NCBI GenBank assembly: GCA_944325195.1
Contig: CALUZB010000008.1
Span: forward strand, 62,001-126,000
Reading direction: 5' to 3'
Length of the DNA stretch: 64,000 nt
From: an uncultured Desulfovibrionaceae bacterium
GTDB taxonomy: Bacteria > Desulfobacterota > Desulfovibrionia > Desulfovibrionales > Desulfovibrionaceae
Part shown: positions 38,351 through 47,703 of the stretch, in pieces
How the letters are laid out: each line of letters starts with the position of its first letter
Position numbering within the stretch: position 1 is the first letter of the stretch
Position numbers and translations under genes: made by a program
Notes under the pieces: model-generated
What the model was told of the DNA's origin: nothing
The model's input: the letters and a program-made list of their open reading frames with translations, nothing else
Database searches by the model: none

Positions 38351-40075
38351 ATGCGTTTCAGTCAATATTACATCCCCACCCTGAAAGAGGCTCCGGCCGA
38401 TGCCGAGGTAATCAGCCACAAGCTGCTGGTGCGCGCGGGCATGATCCGCAAACTGACCAGCGGCATTTACACCTATCTGCCCCTGGGGGTGCGCGCCCTT
38501 GAACGGGTTTCCCGGATTGTGCGGGAAGAAATGAACAAAGCCGGCGCCCTGGAAATCTTCATGCCCACCGTGCAGCCGTCCGACTTGTGGGAAGAAAGCG
38601 GACGCTGGCAGAAATACGGCAAAGAACTGCTACGTTTCAAAGACCGCAATGACCGCGACTACTGCCTCGGGCCCACCCATGAGGAAGTGGTTACCGCCCT
38701 GCTGCGCGGCGAAATCCGCTCCTACCGCCAGATGCCGCTCAATGTTTACCAGATTCAGACCAAATTCCGGGACGAAATCCGCCCCCGCTTCGGTCTGATG
38801 CGCGGCCGTGAGTTCGTGATGAAGGACGCCTACTCGTTCGACTGCGACGACGCCGGGGCAGATAAAAGCTATGAAATCATGTACCGCGCCTATGAAAACA
38901 TCTTCCGGCGCATGGGTCTGAAATTCCGGGCTGTGGAAGCCGATTCCGGGGCTATCGGCGGCAATTTCTCGCATGAATTCATGGTGCTGGCCGATACCGG
39001 TGAAGATGTGATTGCAGTAGCCAGCGACGGCCCTTACGCCGCCAATCTGGAACGGGCTGAGGCGGCCTGGTCCGGACAGGAAGCGCCCCTTTCCCAAACC
39101 GCTTATGAAGAAGTGCATACTCCCGACTGTCCCACTGTGGAAGCGGTGTGCAGGTTGCTGAGTGTTCCGGCTACTCAGATTGTTAAAACCATGCTCTACA
39201 ATGCCGACGGCGAAATCGTGGCCGCCCTGGTGCGCGGCGACCGCGAGGTAAATGAAATCAAACTGAAGAACCTGGTGGGGGCAACTGAGCTGGAACTGGT
39301 TACGGCCGAGGAAATCGCCACAGTCAGCGGCGGCAACATCGGTTCGATCGGGCCGGTAGGACTGAAGGTGAAACGTATTTTCGCAGACCGGGAGCTTTTG
39401 GGCGGCAATGATTGGATTGTGGGCGCGAATAAGCCCGACGCCCACCTGCTCCATGTGGATTTCAAACGCGACGCCGTAATTGAAGCTTACAAAGACCTGC
39501 GTCAGGTGCAGGAGGGCGACCCCTGCCCGCGCGGCGGCGGCAAGCTCACTCTCACCCGCGGCATTGAGGTTGGGCATGTGTTTAAACTGGGTCTGAAATA
39601 TTCCGAAGCCATGAACGCCAAATTCCTGGACGAAAACGGCAAGGAAAAATTCATGGTAATGGGCTGCTACGGTATCGGCATTTCCCGGGTGGTGGCCGCA
39701 GCCATTGAACAGAACCACGATGAATACGGGATCAAATTCCCGCCGCCTCTGGCCCCGTTCCATGTTTCCCTGCTCAATCTGGATATCCGCTCGGAACAAG
39801 TCAATGCCAAGGCGGACGAAATTTACGAATTCCTGCAGGCCGAAGGCATTGAGACCTTATATGACGACCGCGACGAGCGCCCCGGCGTGAAATTCAAAGA
39901 TGCCGATCTGATCGGCTCGCCCATTCAACTGGTAGTGGGCGGCAAGGGCCTGGAGCGCGGCATTGTTGAGGCAAAAGACCGGCGTACCAATGAAAAAATC
40001 GAGCTCTCCCTGGAGAACTTCAAGCGGAACTTTAAAGACTGGCGGGAGCAGGTCTGGGCTGGCTGGGGGCTTTAA
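38351..40075 (+). CDS. proS: Prolyl-tRNA synthetase (bacterial type with INS domain)
   Basis: 574 residues. Class II motifs are visible: motif 1 region near 40-80, motif 2 ([18 protein letters not shown], about 137-154) and motif 3 ([13 protein letters not shown], about 438-450). Between motifs 2 and 3 lies the INS editing domain (about 225-400). A C-terminal anticodon-binding domain follows. It starts 2 bp after ispG, so the two are co-transcribed. Confidence 0.97.
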   Translation: MRFSQYYIPTLKEAPADAEVISHKLLVRAGMIRKLTSGIYTYLPLGVRALERVSRIVREEMNKAGALEIFMPTVQPSDLWEESGRWQKYGKELLRFKDRNDRDYCLGPTHEEVVTALLRGEIRSYRQMPLNVYQIQTKFRDEIRPRFGLMRGREFVMKDAYSFDCDDAGADKSYEIMYRAYENIFRRMGLKFRAVEADSGAIGGNFSHEFMVLADTGEDVIAVASDGPYAANLERAEAAWSGQEAPLSQTAYEEVHTPDCPTVEAVCRLLSVPATQIVKTMLYNADGEIVAALVRGDREVNEIKLKNLVGATELELVTAEEIATVSGGNIGSIGPVGLKVKRIFADRELLGGNDWIVGANKPDAHLLHVDFKRDAVIEAYKDLRQVQEGDPCPRGGGKLTLTRGIEVGHVFKLGLKYSEAMNAKFLDENGKEKFMVMGCYGIGISRVVAAAIEQNHDEYGIKFPPPLAPFHVSLLNLDIRSEQVNAKADEIYEFLQAEGIETLYDDRDERPGVKFKDADLIGSPIQLVVGGKGLERGIVEAKDRRTNEKIELSLENFKRNFKDWREQVWAGWGL

Positions 40076-40381
40076 CCCGGCTTTTCTTTGCCGTCCCCAG
40101 GCAAACCGTTCTCGGCAATTAATTTGAGTCGGGCGGTAGATGAGTAAAGCACACTTAGCGAACGTCGGGTATGGATTTGGCTCTATAAACTTGAAAAGTC
40201 TGCACACGCGGCGAGAATTTACAGCTAATCCTCGCCGCGTGATGCTTAAGAAAGCTGTTTTCCAACTATCAGATAAGCAACTAAGCAAATCCCAGACAAA
40301 TATTAAAGTTACAGAACCGCAGCTCTCCGGCGAACTTTCATCATTTCCCGTCAGAGGCTGCACTCCCGATTATTAACAGGC
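40076..40381. other. Gap between proS and xseA, with long hairpin
   Basis: A perfect 11-bp inverted repeat CACGCGGCGAG (40205-40215) / CTCGCCGCGTG (40231-40241) with a 15-base loop lies here. No T-run follows, so it is not a plain terminator. A 78-codon frame around it (40140-40376) lacks a clear ribosome site and recognisable sequence and is not called. Confidence 0.5.
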
Positions 40382-41950
40382 ATGTCAAAGATTTACACTG
40401 TTCAGGAACTAGCCCAATTACTCAAGGGAAACCTGGAAACCAGATTTCCCTTTGCCTGGGTAAGAGGGCAGGTGTCAAACCTCTCCCGTCCCGGCTCCGG
40501 GCATATCTATTTCACCTTAAAAGACGAAAATGCCTGTCTGGACGCGGTGTGGTTCAGACAGTTGCAACGGCAAACCGGCGAGTTCAACCCTCTGACCGGT
40601 GAGGTTTACACGGACGGGGCGCGGCCGCACCCGGCTCAATCCTTACGCAACGGCGAGGAGATCCTCTGCGCCGGGAAAATCACTCTCTACCCGCCGCAAG
40701 GGCGGTTACAAATGGTGGTGGAACTGGCTCAGCCGGTGGGCGTGGGGATGTTGCAGCAGGAATTTGAACGCCTGAAGCAGGAACTCTGGGGCCGGGGCTG
40801 GTTCGCCCTGGAGCGCAAACGTTCCCTGCCCGCCAACCCCATACGGGTAGCGGTGGTTACCGCCCCTTCCGGCGCGGTAATTCACGATTTTCTGCGCATT
40901 GCCGAAACCAGGGGCTGTGGCGGAGAAATCCGCCTTTACCCCAGTCTGGTCCAGGGCGAGGGCGCGCCGGAAAGCATTGTGAGCGCTCTCTCTGAAGTTT
41001 TCGCTCAGGCCTGGGCTGAGGTGGTTGTGCTGATTCGCGGCGGCGGTTCGCTGGAAGATTTATGGGCATTTAACAGCGAAAGCGTGGCTGAGGCCATAGT
41101 AAACAGCCCCATTCCGGTGGTTACAGGTATTGGGCACGAACCGGATGTGAGTATTGCCGATCTGGCCGCCGATGTGCGCGCCGCCACCCCCAGCCATGCG
41201 GCCCAACTGCTCTGGCAGGAAAAGTCCAGCTTGGCCCAGCAAGTGGACGAGCAGGAAATCCGGCTGCAACGCCTGGCTTTGCGCCGATTGGAAAGTCTGG
41301 AAGCAAAACTGGCCCGCATTTCCGGAAACCTGCAGTTTCTGTCGCCTATATCCCGGTTGGAGCGCGACAAGGAAAGGCTGGTCGCCTTACAACAGCGCCT
41401 TGAAGAAAAGCTTGCAGCCCAACTGCAAGGCAAAACGCAAACTCTGCAGATGCTGGGGCGCGATCTGGCCCGTTCTTTTTCCCCTGCAAACCTGCAAACC
41501 CGGGAAATACAAGTGAATAACCTGTTCTCCCGCCTGGCAACGCGCCTTTCAAACCGCATTGCCCAACTGGAGGCCGGGCTTATTCCGGAATCGCACATCT
41601 TTTCCTTGCTTAACCAGAGCCTGATGCGGTATGAAAGTAAATTGCCCTCACCCAGGCTTCTGGCCGCGCGCGCGAACATGCGCCTGGAGCGGGCGGAAAG
41701 CGGTCTGGCCCTGGCCGAAACCCGGTTGGAAAGTCTGAACCCGTTGCGCCCGTTGGCCCGTGGTTATGCCCTAGTACAAGACGGAAACGGACGGATTATT
41801 TCCGATGCGGCTCAAGCCGCGGCCGGCCAGCAGGTGAAAATCATGCTGGGCAGAGGAAGTCTGGAAGCGGAGGTGACTGCAGTTCACCCCGACTTCCTTC
41901 ATGGCTCTGAACCGCCCCTTCTCAAGGGAAAACAGGGAAAAACCGATTGA
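40382..41950 (+). CDS. xseA: Exodeoxyribonuclease VII large subunit
   Basis: 522 residues, longer than the usual ~400-460. An N-terminal OB-fold (about 1-115) is followed by the catalytic domain with VAVVTAPSGAVIHDF, IRGGGSLEDLWAFN and VVTGIGHEPDVSIADLAAD (each in separate places), then a long coiled coil. The enzyme degrades single-stranded DNA with XseB, whose gene is two genes on. The last residues (EPPLLKGKQGKTD) are encoded by a dispersed repeat copy, and the stop codon is the TGA of its TTGACA. Confidence 0.95.
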   Translation: MSKIYTVQELAQLLKGNLETRFPFAWVRGQVSNLSRPGSGHIYFTLKDENACLDAVWFRQLQRQTGEFNPLTGEVYTDGARPHPAQSLRNGEEILCAGKITLYPPQGRLQMVVELAQPVGVGMLQQEFERLKQELWGRGWFALERKRSLPANPIRVAVVTAPSGAVIHDFLRIAETRGCGGEIRLYPSLVQGEGAPESIVSALSEVFAQAWAEVVVLIRGGGSLEDLWAFNSESVAEAIVNSPIPVVTGIGHEPDVSIADLAADVRAATPSHAAQLLWQEKSSLAQQVDEQEIRLQRLALRRLESLEAKLARISGNLQFLSPISRLERDKERLVALQQRLEEKLAAQLQGKTQTLQMLGRDLARSFSPANLQTREIQVNNLFSRLATRLSNRIAQLEAGLIPESHIFSLLNQSLMRYESKLPSPRLLAARANMRLERAESGLALAETRLESLNPLRPLARGYALVQDGNGRIISDAAQAAAGQQVKIMLGRGSLEAEVTAVHPDFLHGSEPPLLKGKQGKTD

Positions 41951-41975
41951 CAAAACGGCAATGTCGATGAATGCT
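41907..41975 (+). repeat. Dispersed intergenic element, copy 6 (overlaps xseA end)
   Basis: CTGAACCGCCCCTTCTCAAGGG, A-rich stretch, TTGACA (41947-41952), AAACGGCAATGTCGATGA. The CGGC-aat-GTCG dyad has one mismatch. The left part is translated as the C-terminus of XseA. Confidence 0.65.
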
Positions 41976-42089
41976 TTTTCACAGTCCCGTTCAAGGGGGA
42001 CACCCGCGCAGGCTTCCGTTGACCGGCTGTTTCAATGAAAACAGAGCCGGACAAAGCCTGGCGGTTTAACCAGCCGTAAGGAAGATAAG

Positions 42090-43115
42090 ATGACTGAAAC
42101 ACGATTTCACCGCCATTTTCTGCTGTTCATAATGATTTTTGCGTATGCGTGCCTGCTGCTCCCGACCTTGGGTTGTGCCCAGTCCGGTGGGGACGTCTCC
42201 CCTACCCAAGCGGCGCCACAGCCGGAATCCATGGCTCAGGCGGCATCCGCCGCCCGGACAGCCCAGTATCAACCGGAAATCAACATCACCTGCCCGGCCG
42301 ATGTGCTCAACGGTCAGGCTTTTGTGCTCAAGGTCAACTCTCCCCACCTGGAACGAATTGATCTGAGCTGGACGGGTAAGCAACTGAGCATAACCGCCAC
42401 ACCCGCTGCCGGAGGCGGCATGGAGGCCATAGCCCTGCTGCCGGTTGATTTAAACAGCAAGCCCGGCTTGAAACCGCTTGACCTGACCATTGTGGACAAC
42501 GGTCGGAAAATTCAGGAGAACCTGACTATACGGGTATCTGAAAAGCGATACCCCCGGCAGGAACTTAAAGTGGAGCCCAAGTTTGTGCAGCTTTCTAAGC
42601 CCGACTTGGAGCGCAGTCGAGCAGAAAGCAAACGGGTTAAAGCCGTGCTGGCCAAATGCAGCCCGGAACGTTACTGGCAATTGCCTTTTGTGCGCCCGGT
42701 GCCCGGTTCGGTGAGCAGCCTGTTCGGGGTGGCCCGCGTGTTCAACGGTGAGCCGCGCAGTGCCCACAAGGGTCTGGATTTACGCGGCGCAACCGGCACG
42801 CCGATTGTCGCTTGCGCGGCCGGGCGGGTGGTGCTGGCCGACAATCTGTTCTTCTCAGGAAATGTGGTTTACCTTGATCACGGATTGGGCGTGTTCACCA
42901 TGTATTGCCATATGTCGGAAATCAAGGTGAAAGAAGGTGACTTTGTAAACGCGGGCGATCTGCTCGGTCTGGTCGGCGCTACCGGCCGGGTTACCGGGCC
43001 GCACCTGCACCTTTCCGCCACTGTGCTCGGCACCAGCGTGGACCCGCAAGTACTGTTGGATCTGAACCCGAACGACATCCCGCCCTATGCTGCCGGTAAC
43101 ATCAATGTAAATTAA
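42090..43115 (+). CDS. M23-family peptidoglycan endopeptidase
   Basis: 341 residues. N-terminal hydrophobic signal (about 8-28) with a cysteine in TLGCAQ that could be lipidated, although the lipobox is imperfect. A beta-sandwich-like region (about 60-155) precedes the LytM/M23 domain with zinc ligands in HKGLDLRG and HLH of TGPHLHLS, and YCHMSE. The motifs look complete, so it should be active on cell-wall peptides. GGAAG lies upstream of ATG. It sits between xseA and xseB, as in Desulfovibrio relatives. Confidence 0.92.
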   Translation: MTETRFHRHFLLFIMIFAYACLLLPTLGCAQSGGDVSPTQAAPQPESMAQAASAARTAQYQPEINITCPADVLNGQAFVLKVNSPHLERIDLSWTGKQLSITATPAAGGGMEAIALLPVDLNSKPGLKPLDLTIVDNGRKIQENLTIRVSEKRYPRQELKVEPKFVQLSKPDLERSRAESKRVKAVLAKCSPERYWQLPFVRPVPGSVSSLFGVARVFNGEPRSAHKGLDLRGATGTPIVACAAGRVVLADNLFFSGNVVYLDHGLGVFTMYCHMSEIKVKEGDFVNAGDLLGLVGATGRVTGPHLHLSATVLGTSVDPQVLLDLNPNDIPPYAAGNINVN

Positions 43116-43132
43116 CCCATTGGAACACATAG

Positions 43133-43384
43133 ATGAGTGATGTGAAAAAAACAAGCTTTGAAGAACAGATGAAGCGCCTGCAGGCAATAGTCGCAGAGCT
43201 TGAAAACAACGATATCGAACTGGAAAAAAGCGTGGCCCTGTATAAAGAGGGGGTTGAGCTGGCCCGCGCCTGCCGCGAGCAGCTTGCAGCCGCCCGTCAG
43301 GAAGTGAGCGTGCTCACAGAGGGAATTTTCACCCCGTTCAAGGAGTTGGACAATGAATTTGGAAACCATGAAGAAGAAGCTTAA
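43133..43384 (+). CDS. xseB: Exodeoxyribonuclease VII small subunit
   Basis: 83 residues with the XseB signature SFEEQMKRLQAIVAELEN followed by LEKSVALYKEGVELA. It binds the XseA coiled coil. It overlaps the start of ispA by 32 bp, the usual xseB-ispA-dxs arrangement. Confidence 0.95.
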   Translation: MSDVKKTSFEEQMKRLQAIVAELENNDIELEKSVALYKEGVELARACREQLAAARQEVSVLTEGIFTPFKELDNEFGNHEEEA

Positions 43385-44261
43385 AGCCGACGCCGGGCAA
43401 GTTGAGGAGTTTCTGGCCCACTGCCTGGATCAGATGGATATGCCAAACAGGCTGAAGGAATCCATGCTTTACAGTCTGTTGGCCGGTGGCAAACGCCTGC
43501 GCCCGGTGTTGTGCCTGGCGGTTGCCGAAATGTTCGGAGCCCGTCGCGACGCCGTGCTGCCCTTTGCAGCCGGGCTGGAGTTCATTCACACCTACTCGCT
43601 GGTGCACGACGATTTACCGGCCATGGACGACGACGATCTGCGCCGGGGCAAGCCCACCAACCACAAGGTTTACGGCGAAGCCATGGCTATTCTGACCGGA
43701 GACGCCCTGCTCACCGAGGCTTTCGGGCTCATGGCCGCTTGCGCCACCGACATCCCGGCAGAAAGAGTGCTCAAGGCCATTGCCCACACAGCTTGTTCTG
43801 TAGGAGCGGTAGGTATGGTAGGCGGACAGGTGCTCGACCTGCTGCATACGGAAGCAAAAGGAGCCGGTCGGAAAGGCGGTCTGGACGATCTGGCGGAAAT
43901 TCACGCCCGCAAAACCGGCGCCCTGATCTGCACAGCCTGCGTCAGTGGGGCCCTGCTGGCCGGGGCTTCTCAAGCCGATTGCGAAGCCGTGGCCGCCTGG
44001 TCAACGGCTTTGGGTGCAGCCTTCCAGATTGCCGACGATATTCTGGACGAAGTGGGCGATACCGAAACTCTGGGCAAACCGGCCGGCTCAGATGCCGCTC
44101 AAGGCAAAACCACCTATCCGGCTCTGTTGGGAATAGAAAAGAGCCGCGAACTGGCCCGCCAAAAGGCCGATGAAGCAATTGCCGCGCTTGCTCCCTTCTC
44201 CGGCCCGCAAAAGGATTTTCTGACGGCAATTACCAACTACGCGGTGGAACGCAGCTTTTAG
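43353..44261 (+). CDS. ispA: Farnesyl diphosphate synthase (short-chain prenyltransferase)
   Basis: 302 residues. The first aspartate-rich motif is in VHDDLPAMDDDDLRRGKPT (about 87-105) and the second is DDILD (about 229-233). GGKRLRP is near 46-52. It makes FPP from IPP and DMAPP for quinones and undecaprenol. The start has AAGGAG 7 bases upstream, inside xseB. Confidence 0.96.
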   Translation: MNLETMKKKLKADAGQVEEFLAHCLDQMDMPNRLKESMLYSLLAGGKRLRPVLCLAVAEMFGARRDAVLPFAAGLEFIHTYSLVHDDLPAMDDDDLRRGKPTNHKVYGEAMAILTGDALLTEAFGLMAACATDIPAERVLKAIAHTACSVGAVGMVGGQVLDLLHTEAKGAGRKGGLDDLAEIHARKTGALICTACVSGALLAGASQADCEAVAAWSTALGAAFQIADDILDEVGDTETLGKPAGSDAAQGKTTYPALLGIEKSRELARQKADEAIAALAPFSGPQKDFLTAITNYAVERSF

Positions 44262-44427
44262 AGCTAACTTTAAGTAAAATAAGCTGGAGAATAAAGAGTG
44301 TTATCGGCACAGGAGTCCCGCTGCCGGCCCACCGCAGGCTACAGGGGCGAAGCGGGCGTTATTGCCGTTCTCTCTGCAGCAAAACCGCCGCCCAATCCGG
44401 CGGCAAACCAGATTAACAGGATATTTT

Positions 44428-46323
44428 ATGGCTCTTAAAGCTTTTCCGCAACATCTTCTTCCGAAAATCAACCGCCCTTCTGACCTGGCCGGTTTAAGCA
44501 GTGACGAACTGGCAAAGCTGGCCGCGGAAATTCGCGAGGAAATCATCTTTGTGGTGTCTCAAAACGGCGGACACCTCGCTCCTTCTTTGGGAGTAGTGGA
44601 GCTGACAATCGCCCTCCTAAAAACATTTAACCCCCGGCAGGACAAAATGATCTGGGACGTGGGGCATCAGACTTATGCCTACAAACTGCTGACCGGTCGC
44701 CGCGACAGTTTCCATACACTGCGCAAACATAACGGCATCTGCGGATTCCCCAAGCGCGACGAAAGCCCGTTCGACCACTTCGGTACCGGGCACTCCTCCA
44801 CTTCTATTTCCGCGGCATTGGGCATGGCCATGGCCCGCGACCTGAAAGGCGAAAAACACCATGTGCTGGCTATTATCGGCGATGGTTCAATGACCGCCGG
44901 AATAGCCTTTGAGGGTCTGAACCAGGCCGGTCACGAAGGACGCCGCCTGATTGTAATCCTGAACGATAATGAAATGTCCATTTCCAAAAACGTAGGCGCG
45001 CTTTCTTTATTGCTTTCCCGCGGACTTTCCACCAAACTGGCCCGCCGCACCATGAGTGAGGTTGAGAATTTTCTGTCGTCAGTGCCTGGAATAGGGGAAA
45101 ACATCATCTCCATTCTGCACAGAAGTCAAAGCAGTCTGAAAACTTTTTTCACACCCGGCATGTTGTTTGAAGCTTTGGGGTTCGACTATGTCGGCCCGGT
45201 TGACGGGCACGATGTGGAAAAAATGTGTGAAATTTTCAGTATGGCCAAAGCTGCCGATGCCCCGGTGCTGATACATGTGCTGACCAAAAAGGGTAAAGGT
45301 TACGAACCGGCTGAAAACAACCCCACCCGCTTCCACGGGGTGGGCCGCTTCGAACCGAAAACAGGTGAAAGCGAGAAAATAGCCGGGGCCGGGCCCACCT
45401 ACACAGAATGTTTCGGCAACGCCTTGCTGGAGCTGGCTGAAAAAGACAAGCGCATTGTGGCGATTACCGCGGCTATGCCCGGCGGTACCGGATTGGATAA
45501 ATTCGCCGAACGATTCCCTGATCGCTATGTGGACGTTGGTATTTGCGAACAACACGCGGTCACCTTTGCGGGCGGTCTGGCCACTCAAGGTATAAAACCG
45601 GTAGTAGCCATTTATTCCACCTTCATGCAGCGGGCCTATGACCAGGTGTTGCACGACATCTGCATCCAGGGCCTGCCGGTGGTGCTTTGTCTGGACCGGG
45701 CCGGTCTGGTGGGGGAAGACGGCGCTACTCATCACGGCGCCTTTGATCTGAGCTTTCTGCGCCACATTCCGGGCATCAGCATACTTGCTCCCCGCAACGG
45801 TGCTGAAATCAAAGCCATGCTGGCGGCAGCGCTGGAGCATGGCGGACCGGTGGCCCTGCGCTACCCCCGGGGACGCACTCAGGAAGTGGGGGAACTTGCA
45901 GTTCCGCTTGAATGGGGAAAAGGCGAATTGATTCAACAGGGTGAGGAAATCGCTGTAATCGCCGTCGGCAGCACTGTCAACTTCGCCAATGAGGCAGTTA
46001 GAGCCTTTGAAAATACCCACAATCAAAAGATTACCCTGTTCAGCAGCCGGTTTGTCAAACCTTTGCCCTACGAGCAGATCCGGCAGTTGGCCCAAACCCA
46101 TTCCAGATTGCTTCTTTTAGAAGAGAATACGCTGGCCGGTGGATTTTCCGGGGCAGTGCTGGAATATTTAACTGATGAAGGGCTTGCCGAAAATCTGGTT
46201 ATTCGCCGCCTGGGCCTTCCTGACTGCTTCGTGCAGCATGGTTCCACCTCTCTGCTTTTGAACGAACTGCATCTGGATGCAACCGGAATTCTGGCGGAGT
46301 TGGAGCAACTAACCACTCCCTGA
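44428..46323 (+). CDS. dxs: 1-deoxy-D-xylulose-5-phosphate synthase
   Basis: 631 residues. The ThDP motif is GDGSMTAGIAFEGLNQAGH ending in LNDNEMSIS. GHSSTSIS and the transketolase-type EQHAVTFAGGLA are present. It condenses pyruvate and glyceraldehyde-3-phosphate, the entry step of the MEP route that IspG later serves. The ATG at 44428 (AGGAT upstream) matches the family start; an upstream ATG at 44362 would add 22 atypical residues. Confidence 0.96.
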   Translation: MALKAFPQHLLPKINRPSDLAGLSSDELAKLAAEIREEIIFVVSQNGGHLAPSLGVVELTIALLKTFNPRQDKMIWDVGHQTYAYKLLTGRRDSFHTLRKHNGICGFPKRDESPFDHFGTGHSSTSISAALGMAMARDLKGEKHHVLAIIGDGSMTAGIAFEGLNQAGHEGRRLIVILNDNEMSISKNVGALSLLLSRGLSTKLARRTMSEVENFLSSVPGIGENIISILHRSQSSLKTFFTPGMLFEALGFDYVGPVDGHDVEKMCEIFSMAKAADAPVLIHVLTKKGKGYEPAENNPTRFHGVGRFEPKTGESEKIAGAGPTYTECFGNALLELAEKDKRIVAITAAMPGGTGLDKFAERFPDRYVDVGICEQHAVTFAGGLATQGIKPVVAIYSTFMQRAYDQVLHDICIQGLPVVLCLDRAGLVGEDGATHHGAFDLSFLRHIPGISILAPRNGAEIKAMLAAALEHGGPVALRYPRGRTQEVGELAVPLEWGKGELIQQGEEIAVIAVGSTVNFANEAVRAFENTHNQKITLFSSRFVKPLPYEQIRQLAQTHSRLLLLEENTLAGGFSGAVLEYLTDEGLAENLVIRRLGLPDCFVQHGSTSLLLNELHLDATGILAELEQLTTP

Positions 46324-46615
46324 AACCGCTTTCAGTGAACCTGTGTTCATTCAAATGCTTGGGCAACACGCATGCAACAGCAGCCGCAATATCGCACTTA
46401 CCGGATTGGCGACACATTCTATAAAAGGCATTTGGGTAATTCTCCGGGCTCACAGCGTAACACAGCCCACCGGCAGTCTTCCACCGGTTATAAAAGCTCA
46501 CTCAAGGCCCCGCCCGGCAGCGATCCTTTCAGAATGAGTCTCATCACCACCTTCACCTCTTCCCCCGCTTGCTTCAAAGCGTTATCAGCGCCGGAAGTTT
46601 CGTAGGAAAACACCT

Positions 46616-46816
46616 TCACTCCGTCACTCTCTTTTTTACAGGGCAGAAAACCTCATCCCAACTGATGCCCTCTCTTTGCATATAGGCATGCAATCTGTCG
46701 GCTTCCGGCCTGAAAAGCATGCGCCCCTTGGCATACGCAGCGTGGCATTTACACACCAGACGCAAAGATACCCCTGCTTCCCTTGCCAAATCACTAACAG
46801 TGCAACATCTTTTCAT
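46616..46816 (-). CDS. Small HTH-like protein of the regulator island
   Basis: 66 residues. CTVSDLAREAGVSLRLVCKC looks like a helix-turn-helix of MerR/AlpA type, followed by a helical tail with two more cysteine or metal-like positions (VFCPVKK). A strong ribosome site AGGGGGAA precedes the ATG. It follows the 65-residue gene by 9 bp on the same strand, so the two form an operon divergent from the 47.1-kb regulator. Function unknown. Confidence 0.55.
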   Translation of the reverse strand: MKRCCTVSDLAREAGVSLRLVCKCHAAYAKGRMLFRPEADRLHAYMQREGISWDEVFCPVKKRVTE

Positions 46817-46825
46817 AGTTTCCCC

Positions 46826-47023
46826 CTAATCATATGCACGCCCACCGGCGCAGTCGATATTAATGATACATGTATCACCCAGGTTGACTTTCAGCTCGTC
46901 TCTTTCAGGATAATGCCCAACACATCTCCCAAGGCCGCCAACTGTGAGCCCCATATAAAGCCAACCGCACAGTTCCGATTGCTTATTGCCGACAATTGAG
47001 TTATTGTCTGATTTAAATTTCAT
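46826..47023 (-). CDS. Small unknown protein of the regulator island
   Basis: 65 residues, GGGAATCTG upstream of ATG. It contains LGDTCIINIDCAGG near the C-terminus and no recognised domain. Upstream gene of a two-gene unit with the HTH-like protein, divergent from the HTH/coiled-coil regulator. The palindrome GACAAT-tgagtt-ATTGTC (46991-47008) lies inside its first codons. Confidence 0.45.
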   Translation of the reverse strand: MKFKSDNNSIVGNKQSELCGWLYMGLTVGGLGRCVGHYPERDELKVNLGDTCIINIDCAGGRAYD

Positions 47024-47078
47024 CAGATTCCCAGTTTACATAATCAATTTCAGTTCGTATGAGTCAGATTTATTTTTA

Positions 47079-47111
47079 CAATTTAAACTTGAATGTGTCA
47101 ATTTAAAATTG
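47079..47111. promoter_or_regulatory. Two tandem operator-like palindromes before the 47.1-kb regulator
   Basis: CAATTTAAACTTG (47079-47091) and CAATTTAAAATTG (47099-47111) are spaced exactly 20 bp start to start, two helical turns. The second lies between a possible -35 TTGAAT (47089-47094) and -10 AATAAC (47112-47117), 17 bp apart. Likely sites for autorepression by the HTH protein. A third copy lies inside the gene. Confidence 0.65.
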
Positions 47112-47127
47112 AATAACGGATTGCCTT

Positions 47128-47604
47128 ATGCCTGTTACCCTGGGTAAGCGACTTGAATTCCTGATCAGGAAAATGAACATAAATCAGAGTGAATTCGCGG
47201 AGTTAAGTGGATTAAAACGGGCTGTAGTTTCCAGTTATACCCGCGATGTGAACCTCCCCCGCGCGGAGACCCTGACCTTATGGGCCAATCAATTTAAAAT
47301 TGATATTCACTGGCTGCTTACCGGCGAGGGAGAACCTTTCCTGGCTCCGCCGGCACCAGAAGCGGCTGCAGTCCAGGCCGGGGCAGAGACCATTGAGCTG
47401 TTGAAAAAAGCGGTAGAAGCACAAGAACGTACCATTGCTTTGCAAGATAAAATTCTGGACGATGAAAAGAAACGCCGAGCCCGTCTGGAAAGAGAACTGG
47501 AGCTTGCCCGGGGCGAAATTGAACGTCTGGAGCAGCAAATAACCACCCTCAATGATCATGAGTTCATGCCCGGACCTGTAAAAACAGACGAAGCTAAAAT
47601 TTAA
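47128..47604 (+). CDS. HTH regulator with C-terminal coiled coil
   Basis: 158 residues. The XRE/CI-type helix-turn-helix is about 6-70 (INQSEFAELSGLKRAVVSSY is the HTH core, ending IHWLLTGEGEPF). It is followed by a coiled coil (about 88-145). No S24 domain, so no self-cleavage. The coiled coil should set its oligomeric state. Palindromic sites lie before and inside the gene. It is followed by a related HTH/coiled-coil gene. Confidence 0.8.
   Translation: MPVTLGKRLEFLIRKMNINQSEFAELSGLKRAVVSSYTRDVNLPRAETLTLWANQFKIDIHWLLTGEGEPFLAPPAPEAAAVQAGAETIELLKKAVEAQERTIALQDKILDDEKKRRARLERELELARGEIERLEQQITTLNDHEFMPGPVKTDEAKI
47290..47302. promoter_or_regulatory. Intragenic third palindrome in the regulator gene
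   Basis: CAATTTAAAATTG, identical to the second upstream site, in the codons for NQFKIDI. With flanks the symmetry extends to ATCAATTTAAAATTGAT. It lies 191 bp from the second upstream site, a distance that could support DNA looping. Confidence 0.6.
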
Positions 47605-47703
47605 ACCCGCCTTCCAGGGAGGAAGCCGATGAGGGAAACCTTTTTCCAAAAATCCGCTGTTGGGCCATACCCGGCAAAAGCGCGACAGCATAGGGGTAAA
47701 AGC

